Shown here in pieces: positions 18,437-27,884 of a DNA stretch of 64,000 nt. This stretch comes from Photorhabdus sp. CRCIA-P01 (GTDB taxonomy: Bacteria; Pseudomonadota; Gammaproteobacteria; Enterobacterales; Enterobacteriaceae). The notes under the pieces were generated by a model. That model had not been told where the DNA came from, made no database searches, and worked only from the letters and a program-made list of their open reading frames with translations. The stretch is from positions 1 to 64,000 of the forward strand of contig NZ_NMQR01000007.1 in NCBI RefSeq assembly GCF_003545805.1, given 5' to 3'. The first letter of the stretch is position 1, and the number at the start of each line of letters is the position of its first letter. Both the position numbers and the translations under genes were made by a program.

Positions 18437-19837
18437 TTAAGAGTGTATATCACTCGAAGAGCATTTAATATTAAAATCAATTTTTTTATTAAAAATACTA
18501 AAAGTGTAAAGTACAGAAATCCAATTAAAAATAGCAATAGTCAGATACAACCGTGTGGCATCCTCCTGCTTTAATCCTAGTAACGCAGCTATTCCAATCT
18601 CCAGAGAATACAAGATAATATTGATAAGTAGTACACGTAATCCTTGGCCAATCTGCTCTAAAGCAGTCATTAATCCCAATACTATGCCTAAGCCAAAATA
18701 AGATGGAGACACACAATTTAAATAGCGTAAAGCAGCCTCAGCAATCAATTCATCTAAAGTAAAAAACTTAACCAACCAAACTTTCAAAAAGAATACAGCA
18801 ACACTAATAAATATATATATAACACTAGTGAGACTAATTCCAATCAAAAATACTTGGTTAGCTCTGACAAAATTTCGTTTAGATAAAGAATTATTATAGT
18901 GAATTGCCATAGCTGTTCCTAAAGCAATAGCAGGCAAAATAATAAATGATTGTATACGAAAAGCTATGCTAAACCCTGCTATTTCATGAACATCATAAAA
19001 AGACACCAAATAATTAAAAGACAATAAAAAAATAAAAACAAGGGAGAAACTACCCATTACGGGCAAGGCCATAGTAAATATATCTTTTATTACCTGAAAA
19101 ACTTGATCACGCATTCCCAACCAAGATACAACCACACCTTGACGATAGAGTAAAACACTTCCTATTAAAATAAGATAGCTACTACCAAAAGTTGCCCCCC
19201 AAATCAGGCTTTGTAATCCCTGATGCCAATATATTTCTGTTAAGTAAGTTGTACCTATATTAAGTACTGTACCTGATATTCCCAGTAAACTTCCACAACG
19301 ATTAAATCCAAGACCAAATAAAGTGGATAAAATTAACGTGGCAAAACCAATCATTATCCCAATAAAAAGCATAGGAACGATAAAGTTCATTACTTCATCC
19401 TGCTGGAAAGATCCAATATGAAACAAATAAGAAATGCCACTTCGAAAATACCATACATTAAATATGAGTATCGCCATTAATGCTAACATAGCTAAAAACA
19501 ACAATAACAACCGTTGTCCTAGCAAAGAAAAATTAGCACTTCCTAAGTGTGAACTATATCGCAATGCAGGTACACGCAATCCTTCATGGATAGACATCAT
19601 CATATAATTCAGCGGTAAGAATAATCCAATTATATACAACGTATTAGGTGAATTATGACTAATAATACTAATATTGATTAACACAGCAACCGCAGAAACC
19701 ACCATGGTGCTCCAAAGTGTAATACCTGTATTCCAAAGATCACTGAGTAACTTCAACCACTGATATCGCTGAAAATGTCCCCGCTGAAATATGGATTGCA
19801 TCGTCATATCAATTACCAATTTATTTATTATATTCAA
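18437..19837 (-). CDS. MATE-family efflux transporter
   Basis: 466 residues with about 12 hydrophobic segments and the layout of MATE transporters: SDLWNTGITLWSTMVVSAVA, LPLNYMMMSIHEGLRVPALR near helix 2, a repeat of this pattern in the second half (IAGFSIAFRIQSFIILPAIA, then LGTAMAIHYNNSLSKRNFVR). Residues such as the helix-2 region differ from NorM, so coupling ion and substrate are uncertain. It is the second exporter of the cluster, 26 bases upstream of the acyl ligase. Confidence 0.85.
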   Translation of the reverse strand: MNIINKLVIDMTMQSIFQRGHFQRYQWLKLLSDLWNTGITLWSTMVVSAVAVLINISIISHNSPNTLYIIGLFLPLNYMMMSIHEGLRVPALRYSSHLGSANFSLLGQRLLLLFLAMLALMAILIFNVWYFRSGISYLFHIGSFQQDEVMNFIVPMLFIGIMIGFATLILSTLFGLGFNRCGSLLGISGTVLNIGTTYLTEIYWHQGLQSLIWGATFGSSYLILIGSVLLYRQGVVVSWLGMRDQVFQVIKDIFTMALPVMGSFSLVFIFLLSFNYLVSFYDVHEIAGFSIAFRIQSFIILPAIALGTAMAIHYNNSLSKRNFVRANQVFLIGISLTSVIYIFISVAVFFLKVWLVKFFTLDELIAEAALRYLNCVSPSYFGLGIVLGLMTALEQIGQGLRVLLINIILYSLEIGIAALLGLKQEDATRLYLTIAIFNWISVLYTFSIFNKKIDFNIKCSSSDIHS

Positions 19838-19841
19838 TAAA

Positions 19842-20921
19842 TTATATAGATCCAGCCAGAATATTTAGACGCTGCATATCCAAACTTCCCTCCATCCATT
19901 CATATCCCTGAATGTCAGTAACTGTCTTCTGTAACCAAATATCTGTTAAAAAGAGCTCTGTTCCCACAAGCTTTGGCATGATACGAATAACTTTTTCCAC
20001 AAACTCGGTAGAACAAGCTTTGGCCAGTGAAACAGCTGCACCATCCAATATGTCATCGTCTATTCTCAAGGCGGCACGGTAATTCAGATTTCTTATAGCT
20101 TCAATTTCAATCTGCAAGGAGGAGTGGAGCTCTCTAGCCCTCACATTACTTATACGCAGTATGGCAAAATCAAGTAGTGCTTGGGCACTACCTAACGCCA
20201 TAGCACATACACAAGGTCTCATACGATAAAAAGTTTTTATCACTGCGTGCATACCACGTTCTAATGGTCTGCGGTGTAAGCCCAAAATGTGCTCTTCAGG
20301 GATAGAAATCTTGTCAAAATATAGGTGACTTAAGCCAGCACCTTGCAATCCAGCAACAGGTAGCAACTGACGAAAAACTTTGGGATGAGAAAGGGTTTCA
20401 GGGGTCAACAAAATTACACCGATACTATATGGCCCCGTTCCAGTTCTGACAACCATTGTTCCGATCGTAGCATCACGTCCATTACCTACTAGCCATTTCT
20501 CAGCATTAAGCTCAAAATCATCACTCAACAATGAAGACGGATTTCCTGCATCAGAGCCTTTGCTAGGCTCCGTAACTGCCATACAAGTACGAGCTCTATG
20601 CTGAGCAACATATTCAAAAAAATAGTCTTGTTGTTCAGTTGAGCCTAATTCTCGTACAACGATACCGGAAAGAGATGGGCCTGGACATGACAGCAGGACA
20701 TTTGGGTCTCCGTAAGCAAGCACCTCATACATTTTTGTCCTTTCCAGACAGCTACTACTGTGGTCCATATAAAGTTGGTCGAAAAGCGGTGTATCAAGAT
20801 ATGATAATACAGTATCCCGATCGTCTAACACCTTCAAAGACAAAGAGCGAAATAGTTGAGCTAACTCTAACCATTTCTCTCCATAGTGTGTACAGGCAAT
20901 AGAACCGTCAAAATTAACCAT
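19842..20921 (-). CDS. Acyl-CoA dehydrogenase-type flavoenzyme
   Basis: 359 residues. The middle domain carries the FAD-contact motif MAVTEPSKGSDAG and a beta-domain segment VGNGRDATIGTMVV. The C-terminal end, YEWMEGSLDMQRLNILAGS, matches the YEGTTEIQRL region, with a Glu in the place of the catalytic base. The N-terminal helical domain is shorter than in housekeeping enzymes. In carrier-protein pathways such enzymes oxidise the tethered acyl or aminoacyl group, for example prolyl to pyrrolyl. The start overlaps the stop of the smaller helper-like gene by 8 bp, suggesting the two are made in equal amounts. Confidence 0.85.
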   Translation of the reverse strand: MVNFDGSIACTHYGEKWLELAQLFRSLSLKVLDDRDTVLSYLDTPLFDQLYMDHSSSCLERTKMYEVLAYGDPNVLLSCPGPSLSGIVVRELGSTEQQDYFFEYVAQHRARTCMAVTEPSKGSDAGNPSSLLSDDFELNAEKWLVGNGRDATIGTMVVRTGTGPYSIGVILLTPETLSHPKVFRQLLPVAGLQGAGLSHLYFDKISIPEEHILGLHRRPLERGMHAVIKTFYRMRPCVCAMALGSAQALLDFAILRISNVRARELHSSLQIEIEAIRNLNYRAALRIDDDILDGAAVSLAKACSTEFVEKVIRIMPKLVGTELFLTDIWLQKTVTDIQGYEWMEGSLDMQRLNILAGSI

Positions 20922-21588
20922 GGAATTCCCTCAGATAAACTTGATTCAGAACAGAGAAAATGCTCTGCATTTCGACCAACCCCTGCTGCAGAAGAGCCCT
21001 CCCTCCCGTTGTTTTAATCAGGATATCAACCATTCCCTCAATTTCTTCAGCCGCATGTTCAGCAAACTGTGAAGGCATTTCTTCTTTTATGTCTCCTACA
21101 CACTGAAATAACAATAATTGACGCTGTATAACTTGCGCTAAACGGAGACGAATAGAAGAAATTGATAATAAAGAAACATTACCAACCTTACGCTGTGCTG
21201 TATGATCAAGTAAAATCGATATCCAGCGTTCAATCCAAATAAGCTGCATTCGTATCATTTCACATTGATAGTCAACATACTTTTTTGCTATCTCTTGTGA
21301 AGCAATATCACCATCTTTCTCCTTAAATTTGCATAACAATAATCTCTGGCGCTTCATGTTATTACCGACAGGAAGAACAGCGACAGTATTTATTCCTCTC
21401 CAACTGTATTGTTTTTCATCCAAAAAACATAATTCTGAATTTTTCCACTGTCCTTCTGAAACTACAGCAAACCTATTTCTTACAACAATTTGGTTTGATG
21501 TAGAGAAAACTGTTTGGGCTAATTGTTCCACCAACCAGTGAAAACGTTGTTCCTTCTTTGATTCGAATGGATAGCTGATATTAAACAT
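20914..21588 (-). CDS. Short acyl-CoA-dehydrogenase-like protein (helical, likely partner subunit)
   Basis: 224 residues, not a full dehydrogenase. The second half (IEEMVDILIKTTGGRALLQQ region, including GGRALLQQGLVEMQSIF) resembles the C-terminal four-helix domain of acyl-CoA dehydrogenases, while the FAD-binding beta-domain is missing. It directly precedes and overlaps the complete dehydrogenase at 19842. Heteromeric dehydrogenases made of one complete and one degenerate subunit are known in steroid catabolism of actinobacteria, which suggests a similar pair here. It could instead be a separate small hydroxylase-like or structural protein. The family call is tentative. Confidence 0.55.
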   Translation of the reverse strand: MFNISYPFESKKEQRFHWLVEQLAQTVFSTSNQIVVRNRFAVVSEGQWKNSELCFLDEKQYSWRGINTVAVLPVGNNMKRQRLLLCKFKEKDGDIASQEIAKKYVDYQCEMIRMQLIWIERWISILLDHTAQRKVGNVSLLSISSIRLRLAQVIQRQLLLFQCVGDIKEEMPSQFAEHAAEEIEGMVDILIKTTGGRALLQQGLVEMQSIFSVLNQVYLREFHG

Positions 21589-21598
21589 GATTAGATTC

Positions 21599-22477
21599 CT
21601 AAATTTTTTGTAAGACAGACCACGCTATTCTTAAACTTTCCATATCATGCTCTACCAATAATATATTCCTTCTACTTAATGGTGTTAGTGTCTTATCTGC
21701 TAGAAGTAACAATGTATTCATTCCTGTAACTTCAGGTTTCAAGAAAGCAAACTTGATTGAGATTTTCTTATTTTTCTCTTCCATTTGAAAACGCATTTTT
21801 TTAAAAAAATAGCCTGCACGCTCCGTTAATAATACAGTATCTTCTTCATCTAACTGCAATTGATGCAATATATTTCTTACCATGCCAAAGGCATCCAAAC
21901 CATCAGCCAAATCCCATTCACTTATCTGCCCTGTTTTTAATAATATCCATTTATTTTCATTGCTTTTTTCCGTTGTGAGTAAGGCTGCAATAGCACAAGA
22001 TCGCTCTGGTATTGGAAACCCATTAGAAATATTACGAGGAATAGTATTCTGCTCCATTCCTAATAGTAATACTTTACTCACATTATCGCTAGATAAATAA
22101 TTACCAGCAATACCTAAAGCTGTGGTTGATACCAAACTTCCATTATCACAAATATCGAATGAATATCCTTTAAGGTTATAATGGTCCATAAAATATGGAC
22201 CAAAAGCCGAATGATCCGGATCAAACTCAGGTGCCCAACAAGCAAATATAGATAAATCAACATCACTCAAAAAAATAGAATTTTCCATTTTCTTAAGAAC
22301 AAAGTCTCCTAATTCAGTATAAGAGTATTGATCACCTTCTAATAAAGTTGAATCAGTTAATTCATCTTGCGAAATACGATGTAAGTCTTTCTGGTATATG
22401 GAATAACGGTTTCTTGGGGTTTTTCTGAGAGATCTCTTATTCATTATCTCACAGAAAACCTGATTTACGTAAACCAT
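21599..22477 (-). CDS. Divergent thiolase/ketosynthase-fold protein
   Basis: About 292 residues from the ATG at 22477; a GTG at 22489, overlapping the carrier-protein stop codon, is an alternative. The centre reads like the first half of a KAS III fold: PEFDPDHSAFGPYFMDHY, then FDICDNGSLVSTTALGIAGN with a Cys at the nucleophile position, then VSKVLLLGMEQN. The second half is short and lacks the clear HQAN-type His and Asn motifs seen in the genes at 7071 and 11782. It may be a non-catalytic partner, a chain-length factor-like protein or an acyltransferase. Its link to the carrier protein by translational coupling supports a role on carrier-bound substrates. Confidence 0.6.
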   Translation of the reverse strand: MVYVNQVFCEIMNKRSLRKTPRNRYSIYQKDLHRISQDELTDSTLLEGDQYSYTELGDFVLKKMENSIFLSDVDLSIFACWAPEFDPDHSAFGPYFMDHYNLKGYSFDICDNGSLVSTTALGIAGNYLSSDNVSKVLLLGMEQNTIPRNISNGFPIPERSCAIAALLTTEKSNENKWILLKTGQISEWDLADGLDAFGMVRNILHQLQLDEEDTVLLTERAGYFFKKMRFQMEEKNKKISIKFAFLKPEVTGMNTLLLLADKTLTPLSRRNILLVEHDMESLRIAWSVLQKI

Positions 22478-22478
22478 G

Positions 22479-22745
22479 TCATGATACACCGTTTAAGCGT
22501 TCTAAAACATAATCACAGACAGAACCAATACTTTGTACATGACTAGCTTCCAATGTATTTGCATCAATCATAAAATTTGGAACATTATCCTCTAGTGACA
22601 TTAAAAATGTCAGTGTAGTCATAGAATCCAGCCCAAGCTCATCACGTAATGATGTTGATTCACTTATGTCGTTAAGAAAGACAACATTTAATTCTTTCGT
22701 CAAAATGTTTTTAATAATAAGAAAAATATCTGATTTATTCATCAT
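22479..22745 (-). CDS. Acyl/peptidyl carrier protein
   Basis: 88 residues from the ATG at 22745, with GGTG 5 bases upstream; TTG and GTG codons further up are less likely starts. The phosphopantetheine attachment motif is ELGLDSMTTL with the serine at about residue 41, flanked by helices typical of carrier proteins. It is the only carrier protein in the cluster and the first gene of the ten-gene run, so the two adenylating enzymes, the dehydrogenase pair and the ketosynthase-like proteins probably all act on it. A phosphopantetheinyl transferase is needed to activate it, and the NgrA-type enzyme at 40834 is a candidate. Confidence 0.9.
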   Translation of the reverse strand: MMNKSDIFLIIKNILTKELNVVFLNDISESTSLRDELGLDSMTTLTFLMSLEDNVPNFMIDANTLEASHVQSIGSVCDYVLERLNGVS

Positions 22746-23515
22746 ATTCACCAATTTTTAGTTAATATTAAAAGGATATCTTAGGGCATTTTTAAATAAA
22801 AATACTATAAATCATGAAGGAACTCATAACTTCCATCATTAAAAATACTTTCATTTTATAAATTTATATATATTACAATGAAGCTCATAAACTTTTATCC
22901 CTCCTTTTATGGAAAAAAGAGCAACATAAATAGATATCATATTTTATTCTATAATTATAAGAATTAAGAGCACTAAAACAAAGAAGCAATCAACTAATAA
23001 TCATATGCATTGATAATACACAAGCATATTAATAACGTCAATAAAATTTCACAATCCCTACAAGAGAAGAATTAAAATAAGACATCAACAAAAAATCCAA
23101 AAATAAACAAAATATCATAAATATTATCTTTAAATTTAAAAAATTAAAAATAAAACACTAATTATTCAAAAGATATACGATTTATTCAGAGTAGGATTCA
23201 TACCTCTCTAAAAAATACATAACGTTATGATTAAAAAAGAATTTAACCAATTAATAAAAAACAAAATAATCAATAATAGGTATATAAAAATAATAACAAA
23301 TTACTAATTAACAATAAAAAAGTACATTTTCCTATAAATTAGGAACCCTATGTTACGAATAAAAAACAAACAAAAAGAGCAACATCAAAATTAAACAGAA
23401 ATAAATAATAACGGTATGAAATATAAAGATAGGAATCAGTAATTGTTATTATAGCTCTCGTTCCATATCTAACTTTCTAGCCAGCCGCCAAAATAATAGT
23501 GTTCAATTCACCACA
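22746..23515. other. Very AT-rich leader of the biosynthetic cluster
   Basis: About 770 bp with hardly any G or C and no reading frame worth reporting. It must contain the promoter of the ten-gene biosynthetic run (minus strand). Such DNA is a typical target for H-NS silencing, which is an inference from base composition. I could not pick one promoter with confidence. Confidence 0.4.
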
Positions 23516-24300
23516 TCAATGTTCCCGCATTAACACCCGACATTCAGCCTTTTCTCCTTTCTCCGTCATGCCCAGTGCCAGATACAAATTCGGTGGAGCC
23601 ACCCGAAACAACACTTCAATTTTTTTCACCAACATTACTCCTTTCGGTATAACAACGAGATAATTTACTGGCTGATAACAGGACGGCTTTCTGCTTTTCA
23701 GTCAGTTTTTTGAAAAGGGTGATTTGTTCTATCTCATCCGGTGACATAGTCAGGCACAACCACCACTCCGTCATATTCGGCATTTTATCGACGATATCAG
23801 GGTAGTCCCGTTCAGCCAAATTATTGACTTTGTTAATTGGCGATACCAATCGCCAATGCCATCTGTACCGAGTCGCTGTCACCCGCTTATGTACCAAAAT
23901 CTATTAAGGCGACATCCACCTCTAACTGCGGAGTACCAGTGCGGTTAGACAGTTCCCCTTCAAAACCTTAGGTAAACATTGATATAGCTCTGGCCTATTT
24001 TATCGGTACGTGCCCGCCGATATGCCGTAATCCAAAGTTAACCGCTCTCATCTTTTTGGTAATTACGGGCAATAACATAGAGCGCATTCTGTAAGTCCGA
24101 AGCGATCATCTAGTGTCCTTCCTCAAAGCTAATCTGTGCAGCCAGGATAATCGCTTCGCGGATCAATCCCCGATCAAAGTGGGTCAAACGCTATTCTTCT
24201 CCAACCAACGATGCTGAAATACCTCTGCGGCAAACTGACCTTAAAACTCTCACGGATCGGAGGATAATTGACGCATTCAATATATGTGATCTCAAGCATT
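23516..24300 (-). pseudogene. Relic of an ICE conjugative-transfer ATPase (TraC-like, PFL_4706 family)
   Basis: Read on the minus strand in several frames, fragments line up in order with the C-terminal half of the PFL_4706-type conjugation ATPase. From about 24190 down: HFDRGLIREAIILAAQISFE, DLQNALYVIARNY, NKVNNLAERDYPD, then MPNMTEWWLCLTMSPDEIEQ, KLTEKQKAVLLSASKLSRCY, and finally IEVLFRVAPPNLYLALGMTE to the stop at 23516. Several frameshifts, in-frame stops and an internal deletion (after NNLAERD) make it plainly dead. It points to a former integrative conjugative element beside the biosynthetic cluster. Confidence 0.75.
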
Positions 24301-24406
24301 ACCGTATTAACTACGGTATGCAATTTATGGATACAAAAGTTACCATAATCACGTCACTGTATCGGAGATTTCACACACCAAGAACAAGGTAACAAATAAT
24401 TATTTA

Positions 24407-25396
24407 ACCCGAATTCTGCTTAAGCCATCATTAAAAAATCTTCTTCTAAGTAGAAAACTTTCAGTGATGGCTTCTTCAATTTAAGGCAGTAAGCAATCAA
24501 TCCACCTAAAACGCACAACAGAAAACCTTTTATACTTCGGTGGCGGGAATGCTCTATTTGAGAAATAGTTTTTAATTGCCCATTAATCGTTTCAATGATA
24601 AAACGCTTTGATAACATTATCTTATCCCACTCAGCTTGCAGGTGAGCTTTCATATTTCGGCGCTTTTGGGTGATGAAAGTGAGTCCCGCTTTAGCTAAGT
24701 CGTCAGCCAATTCCTGACTGAGATAACCTTTATCGCCGTACAGAGAACCCGTTAATTCTGTTGTTAACTCGCGAACAGGTTCACGATCATCTACATTACC
24801 GGCAGTGACTTTAAGCGCCAAAATTTCCCCCTGATGATTGACAACCAAGTGTAATTTGAAACCGTAAAACCCTCCCATTGAATTTTTTCCGCGCTTGGCT
24901 ATCCCCGCAAAGACCTTATGTCGAGGAATGCGAATGTTATGGCAGACACTCAAACGGGTGGAATCAATAAAAGCAATGCCTGTGGGTTTTCCTTTTAATT
25001 GCATCAGATAGCTGCATAGTGGCACCAAAACGGAAGGGGCCACACTGACAAAACGGGGATAGCTGAGTAAGGTGGGAAAATCGTTGTGGTGATATTTCCA
25101 AATATGTTCTCAATAAAAATGTTTAAAATCCCGGTAATGCGACCGATGAAAAAGGATCAAAATGGTCATGATTTCACTGGGAGACATGTGACCTTGTCGG
25201 CGGCGTAAACGATGCTGGTTATCGAGACAAAATTGTTCCCATTGAGGGATGAAAAAACGGCAAAAATCATCGACATCACAGAAAATTTCAACTAAGTTGT
25301 CCATAGCCTGTTCCACCTCGGAGCTGTTTTTGAGTCTGCACCAAAACTTTGCTCCTGGAACAGGCTTCTCGTCAATTTCTTATCCAGAATTCGGGT
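24407..25396 (-). mobile_element. IS982-family insertion sequence, about 990 bp
   Basis: Terminal inverted repeats ACCCGAATTCTG (24407-24418) and CAGAATTCGGGT (25385-25396) are perfect. They are flanked by the 6-bp direct repeat TATTTA (24401-24406 and 25397-25402), a target-site duplication. Size, ends starting AC and the encoded transposase all fit IS982. The single gene is on the minus strand and carries an internal stop codon. Confidence 0.9.
24420..25316 (-). pseudogene. IS982-family transposase with internal stop
   Basis: One frame from 25316 to 24420 (298 codons) encodes an IS982 transposase: N-terminal EIFCDVDDFCRFFIPQWEQF, then RRRQGHMSPSEIMTILILFH, the DDE region with IAFIDSTRLSVCHN and LYGDKGYLSQELADDLA, and C-terminal FIIETINGQLKTISQIEHSR. 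A single in-frame TGA at 25110-25112, after FKHFY, interrupts it. The frame is otherwise intact, so the inactivating change looks recent; trans-mobilisation by a functional copy remains possible. Confidence 0.9.
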
Positions 25397-25520
25397 TATT
25401 TAAGAAAACAGTTAAAGGTAAAAGCTAAGCGTTATCCAAGACAGAATGTTGTTTATGTATTACTTTTTTCTTATTTACGATACTATTAGTACTATTCATC
25501 TACATGTCAGTTAACAACAA

Positions 25521-26502
25521 ATGAAAATTGCAATTTTACGTCGTAATGGTCTTGGTGATTTGATTTGTACCCAGCCATTAATCAAATATTTACAATACAG
25601 ATTCCCGGCAGCAAAGATCCATCTATTCATCGAATCTAATAATAAAGAATTGGCTGGTTATCTTTCCCCAGAAATAATAACGCATATCATTCCCAAAGGG
25701 AATAAATATACGACTACTTTAGGAACTGCATTGAAATGGCGCAAGTTACATTTTGATATCGCCATTTCAGCAAAACCCACGCCCATGAAGTTGAATAACT
25801 TATTTTTATGGCTTTTGGGGGCTAAAAAACGTTATGCTGTAACACAATCACATCAATGGCATGAAAAACTAATTAATTATTCCAGTCTATCCACAATATA
25901 TCAAAGGATATCATCAAGCACTCAAAGTATTAAGAGTATTTAATCCTGAAATAAACAAATTATCCTCTGATTTATTCCCTAAAATTCCATATCAATATTT
26001 TCCGCCTGTCAAAAAACAGGATTCTCCTACTATCCTGTTTTCTGTTTCAAATAATCGGGAAAGGAGCAGTATTACTCATGAACGAATGGCATTAATTTCC
26101 CAGAAAATTAAAGAATATTTTCCAGATGCCAGCTTTATTATCTCCACTCTTCGGCAGGACAGATCAAATGCTGGAAAGTTGTTGGCAATGATAGGAAAGC
26201 AAACTCAAATAGTAGAATGTCAATCATTACAATCTTTTTTGTCACTTCTCAACAGTGCCGATCTGATCATTGTCGGTGATGGTGGAATATGCCATTTAGC
26301 CGCCGCGTTAAACAAAAAATTAGTTGCCCTCCATGGTGTCACTAAACCGGAAAATTGGGCTCCCCTTGTTTCTGAAAATCAATGTGTAACACTTTATGAT
26401 CCCCAGAATGTAAACAATATTCCTCTGGAAGATATCTATCAGGCCGTTTTTAAATTACTCTCTCCAGAAAAAAATGCACTTATTAGTCGAATCCAGCATT
26501 GA
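25521..26502 (+). pseudogene. GT9 (heptosyltransferase-like) glycosyltransferase, frameshifted
   Basis: The N-terminal part (25521-25943) starts MKIAILRRNGLGDLICTQPL, the ADP-heptose:LPS heptosyltransferase signature. The C-terminal part, open in another frame from about 25873 and with its own ATG at 26086, includes ILFSVSNNRERSS and SADLIIVGDGGICHLAAALN, then VALHGVTKPENW, the nucleotide-sugar-binding half of GT9 enzymes. A one-base shift between about 25873 and 25905 separates the halves. The joined protein would have 326 residues, normal for the family. The gene stands alone between the IS982 copy and fimbrial genes, so it is probably the remains of an LPS-related gene or a displaced cargo gene. 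Confidence 0.8.
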
Positions 26503-27004
26503 TAAAGGTACAAAATAATCATTGTCTCACATAGGAAAACTATTGGTTCAAAATTAAACATTAGCAAGGTGACATGAATAATATTCATATTATTGTGCCA
26601 ATCTTTTAACTCTCTCATTGTGTTACCTATACCAGATGGAACGCCTTTATGCCTCATTACTACAACTAAAGTCTCTGGAAAATCAGCCCCATTAACCTCA
26701 ATACTGTCCATGACCTAATTCTTCATTATGTGACTTGCTGACAGTTTCAATATCACCCCCGCCAGACAGAAACGCTAAATGTACACACCAGATAACAGGA
26801 GTTGACGTCTGTTAACACAGTTGTTCCAGCCCGATTAATTTCTTCTATGACTAAAACTGTGATTAATAATTTTGATGATGAAATATACAGCCACATCAAT
26901 AGCAACAGAATATCCGAATTAATAATAAGACAAAAATGAATCAATTTGTCTAATTTATATCATGATGAAAAATAAGACATTAAATAAACATCATTATTAT
27001 TTCT
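26503..27004. other. Gene-free interval
   Basis: About 500 bp without a supported gene. A minus-strand frame around 26560-26711 begins MDSIEVNGADFPETLVVVMR and looks like a short piece of an old gene, but it soon loses character and I cannot identify it. Confidence 0.3.
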
Positions 27005-27884
27005 TGATTGAATTAACTCAATCAATCGATTAATTTAATCTTATAACACAATGAAATAGAAAGAAATTTTAATTAATTGCAAAAAAAATACTATTTTTTT
27101 GTTTAAGTTGTTGAAAAAGATCATATTTTAGTTAATACTATTTTCCGTCGAGTGAGAATAACCCTAAAGCAAAAATGAAACTCTGAATTGGAAATCAACT
27201 TAGATCCTAAGAAAAATAAGAAGAAATTTTCGTTATCTTAATCACAGTTAAGATGACAATTTATCCGATCGTATTAACATCGTTAATACGATGGTATTAC
27301 ATATTACGGTTTGCCCAATCAGAATATTCACTTTCTTTGAGTAAGATACTAGTGCGTTGAGTAGCTATAGATTACTTTTGTTAATATCGCTATGGAATCT
27401 CCATTTCAATAAAAATAGTGAAAATAAGTTTATCCATATGTACTATGCACCTTGCCTATAAGAGCTTTTCACTGTTATTAGCAATACCTTACAAGAATTT
27501 TGCTATCAATATGGTGCTTATCATGCTACAGGATTCCGGGCATTTAAATAAAAATAAGAATCATTATTAACAACACGAGTAAGCTTACAATAATAGATGA
27601 TATCTCAGAGAGAAAACCATTCTTTTCTATAAAGAATTAATATCAGAAATTTATTATCAACAATATGAATACACAGACTATAACATGGTGAAAAATGATG
27701 ACTAAATTAGGATAAACTAAAGATATAGGTAAAAAATGGTTAAAAATGCGATTGCATTATATACCACGATAAAAATGATTTTAATGATATCATCAGCCAT
27801 TAAACTATCATGATGGTTAGATATATATTTTTATTGTATAGACAGAACTAAAACACATATTTATTAAGGTAAAGGTATTTTTAA
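27005..27884 (+). repeat. Leader of fimbrial operon 1, paralogous to 34988-35981
   Basis: The stretch resembles the leader of the second fimbrial operon over nearly its whole length. Examples are AATGAAATAGAAAGAAATTT at about 27050, TTGAAAAAGATCATATTTTA at about 27111, and the run just before the first gene. It contains no gene and is AT-rich. A long leader of about 880 bp is typical for phase-variable or heavily regulated fimbriae. No invertible-element inverted repeats were found. It lacks both the structured insert and the octanucleotide array present in the second copy. Confidence 0.7.

Noticed and set aside
27005-27884. Invertible promoter switch like those of other Photorhabdus or type-1 fimbriae
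   Set aside because: I could not find a pair of matching inverted repeats in either leader, and no recombinase gene is nearby.
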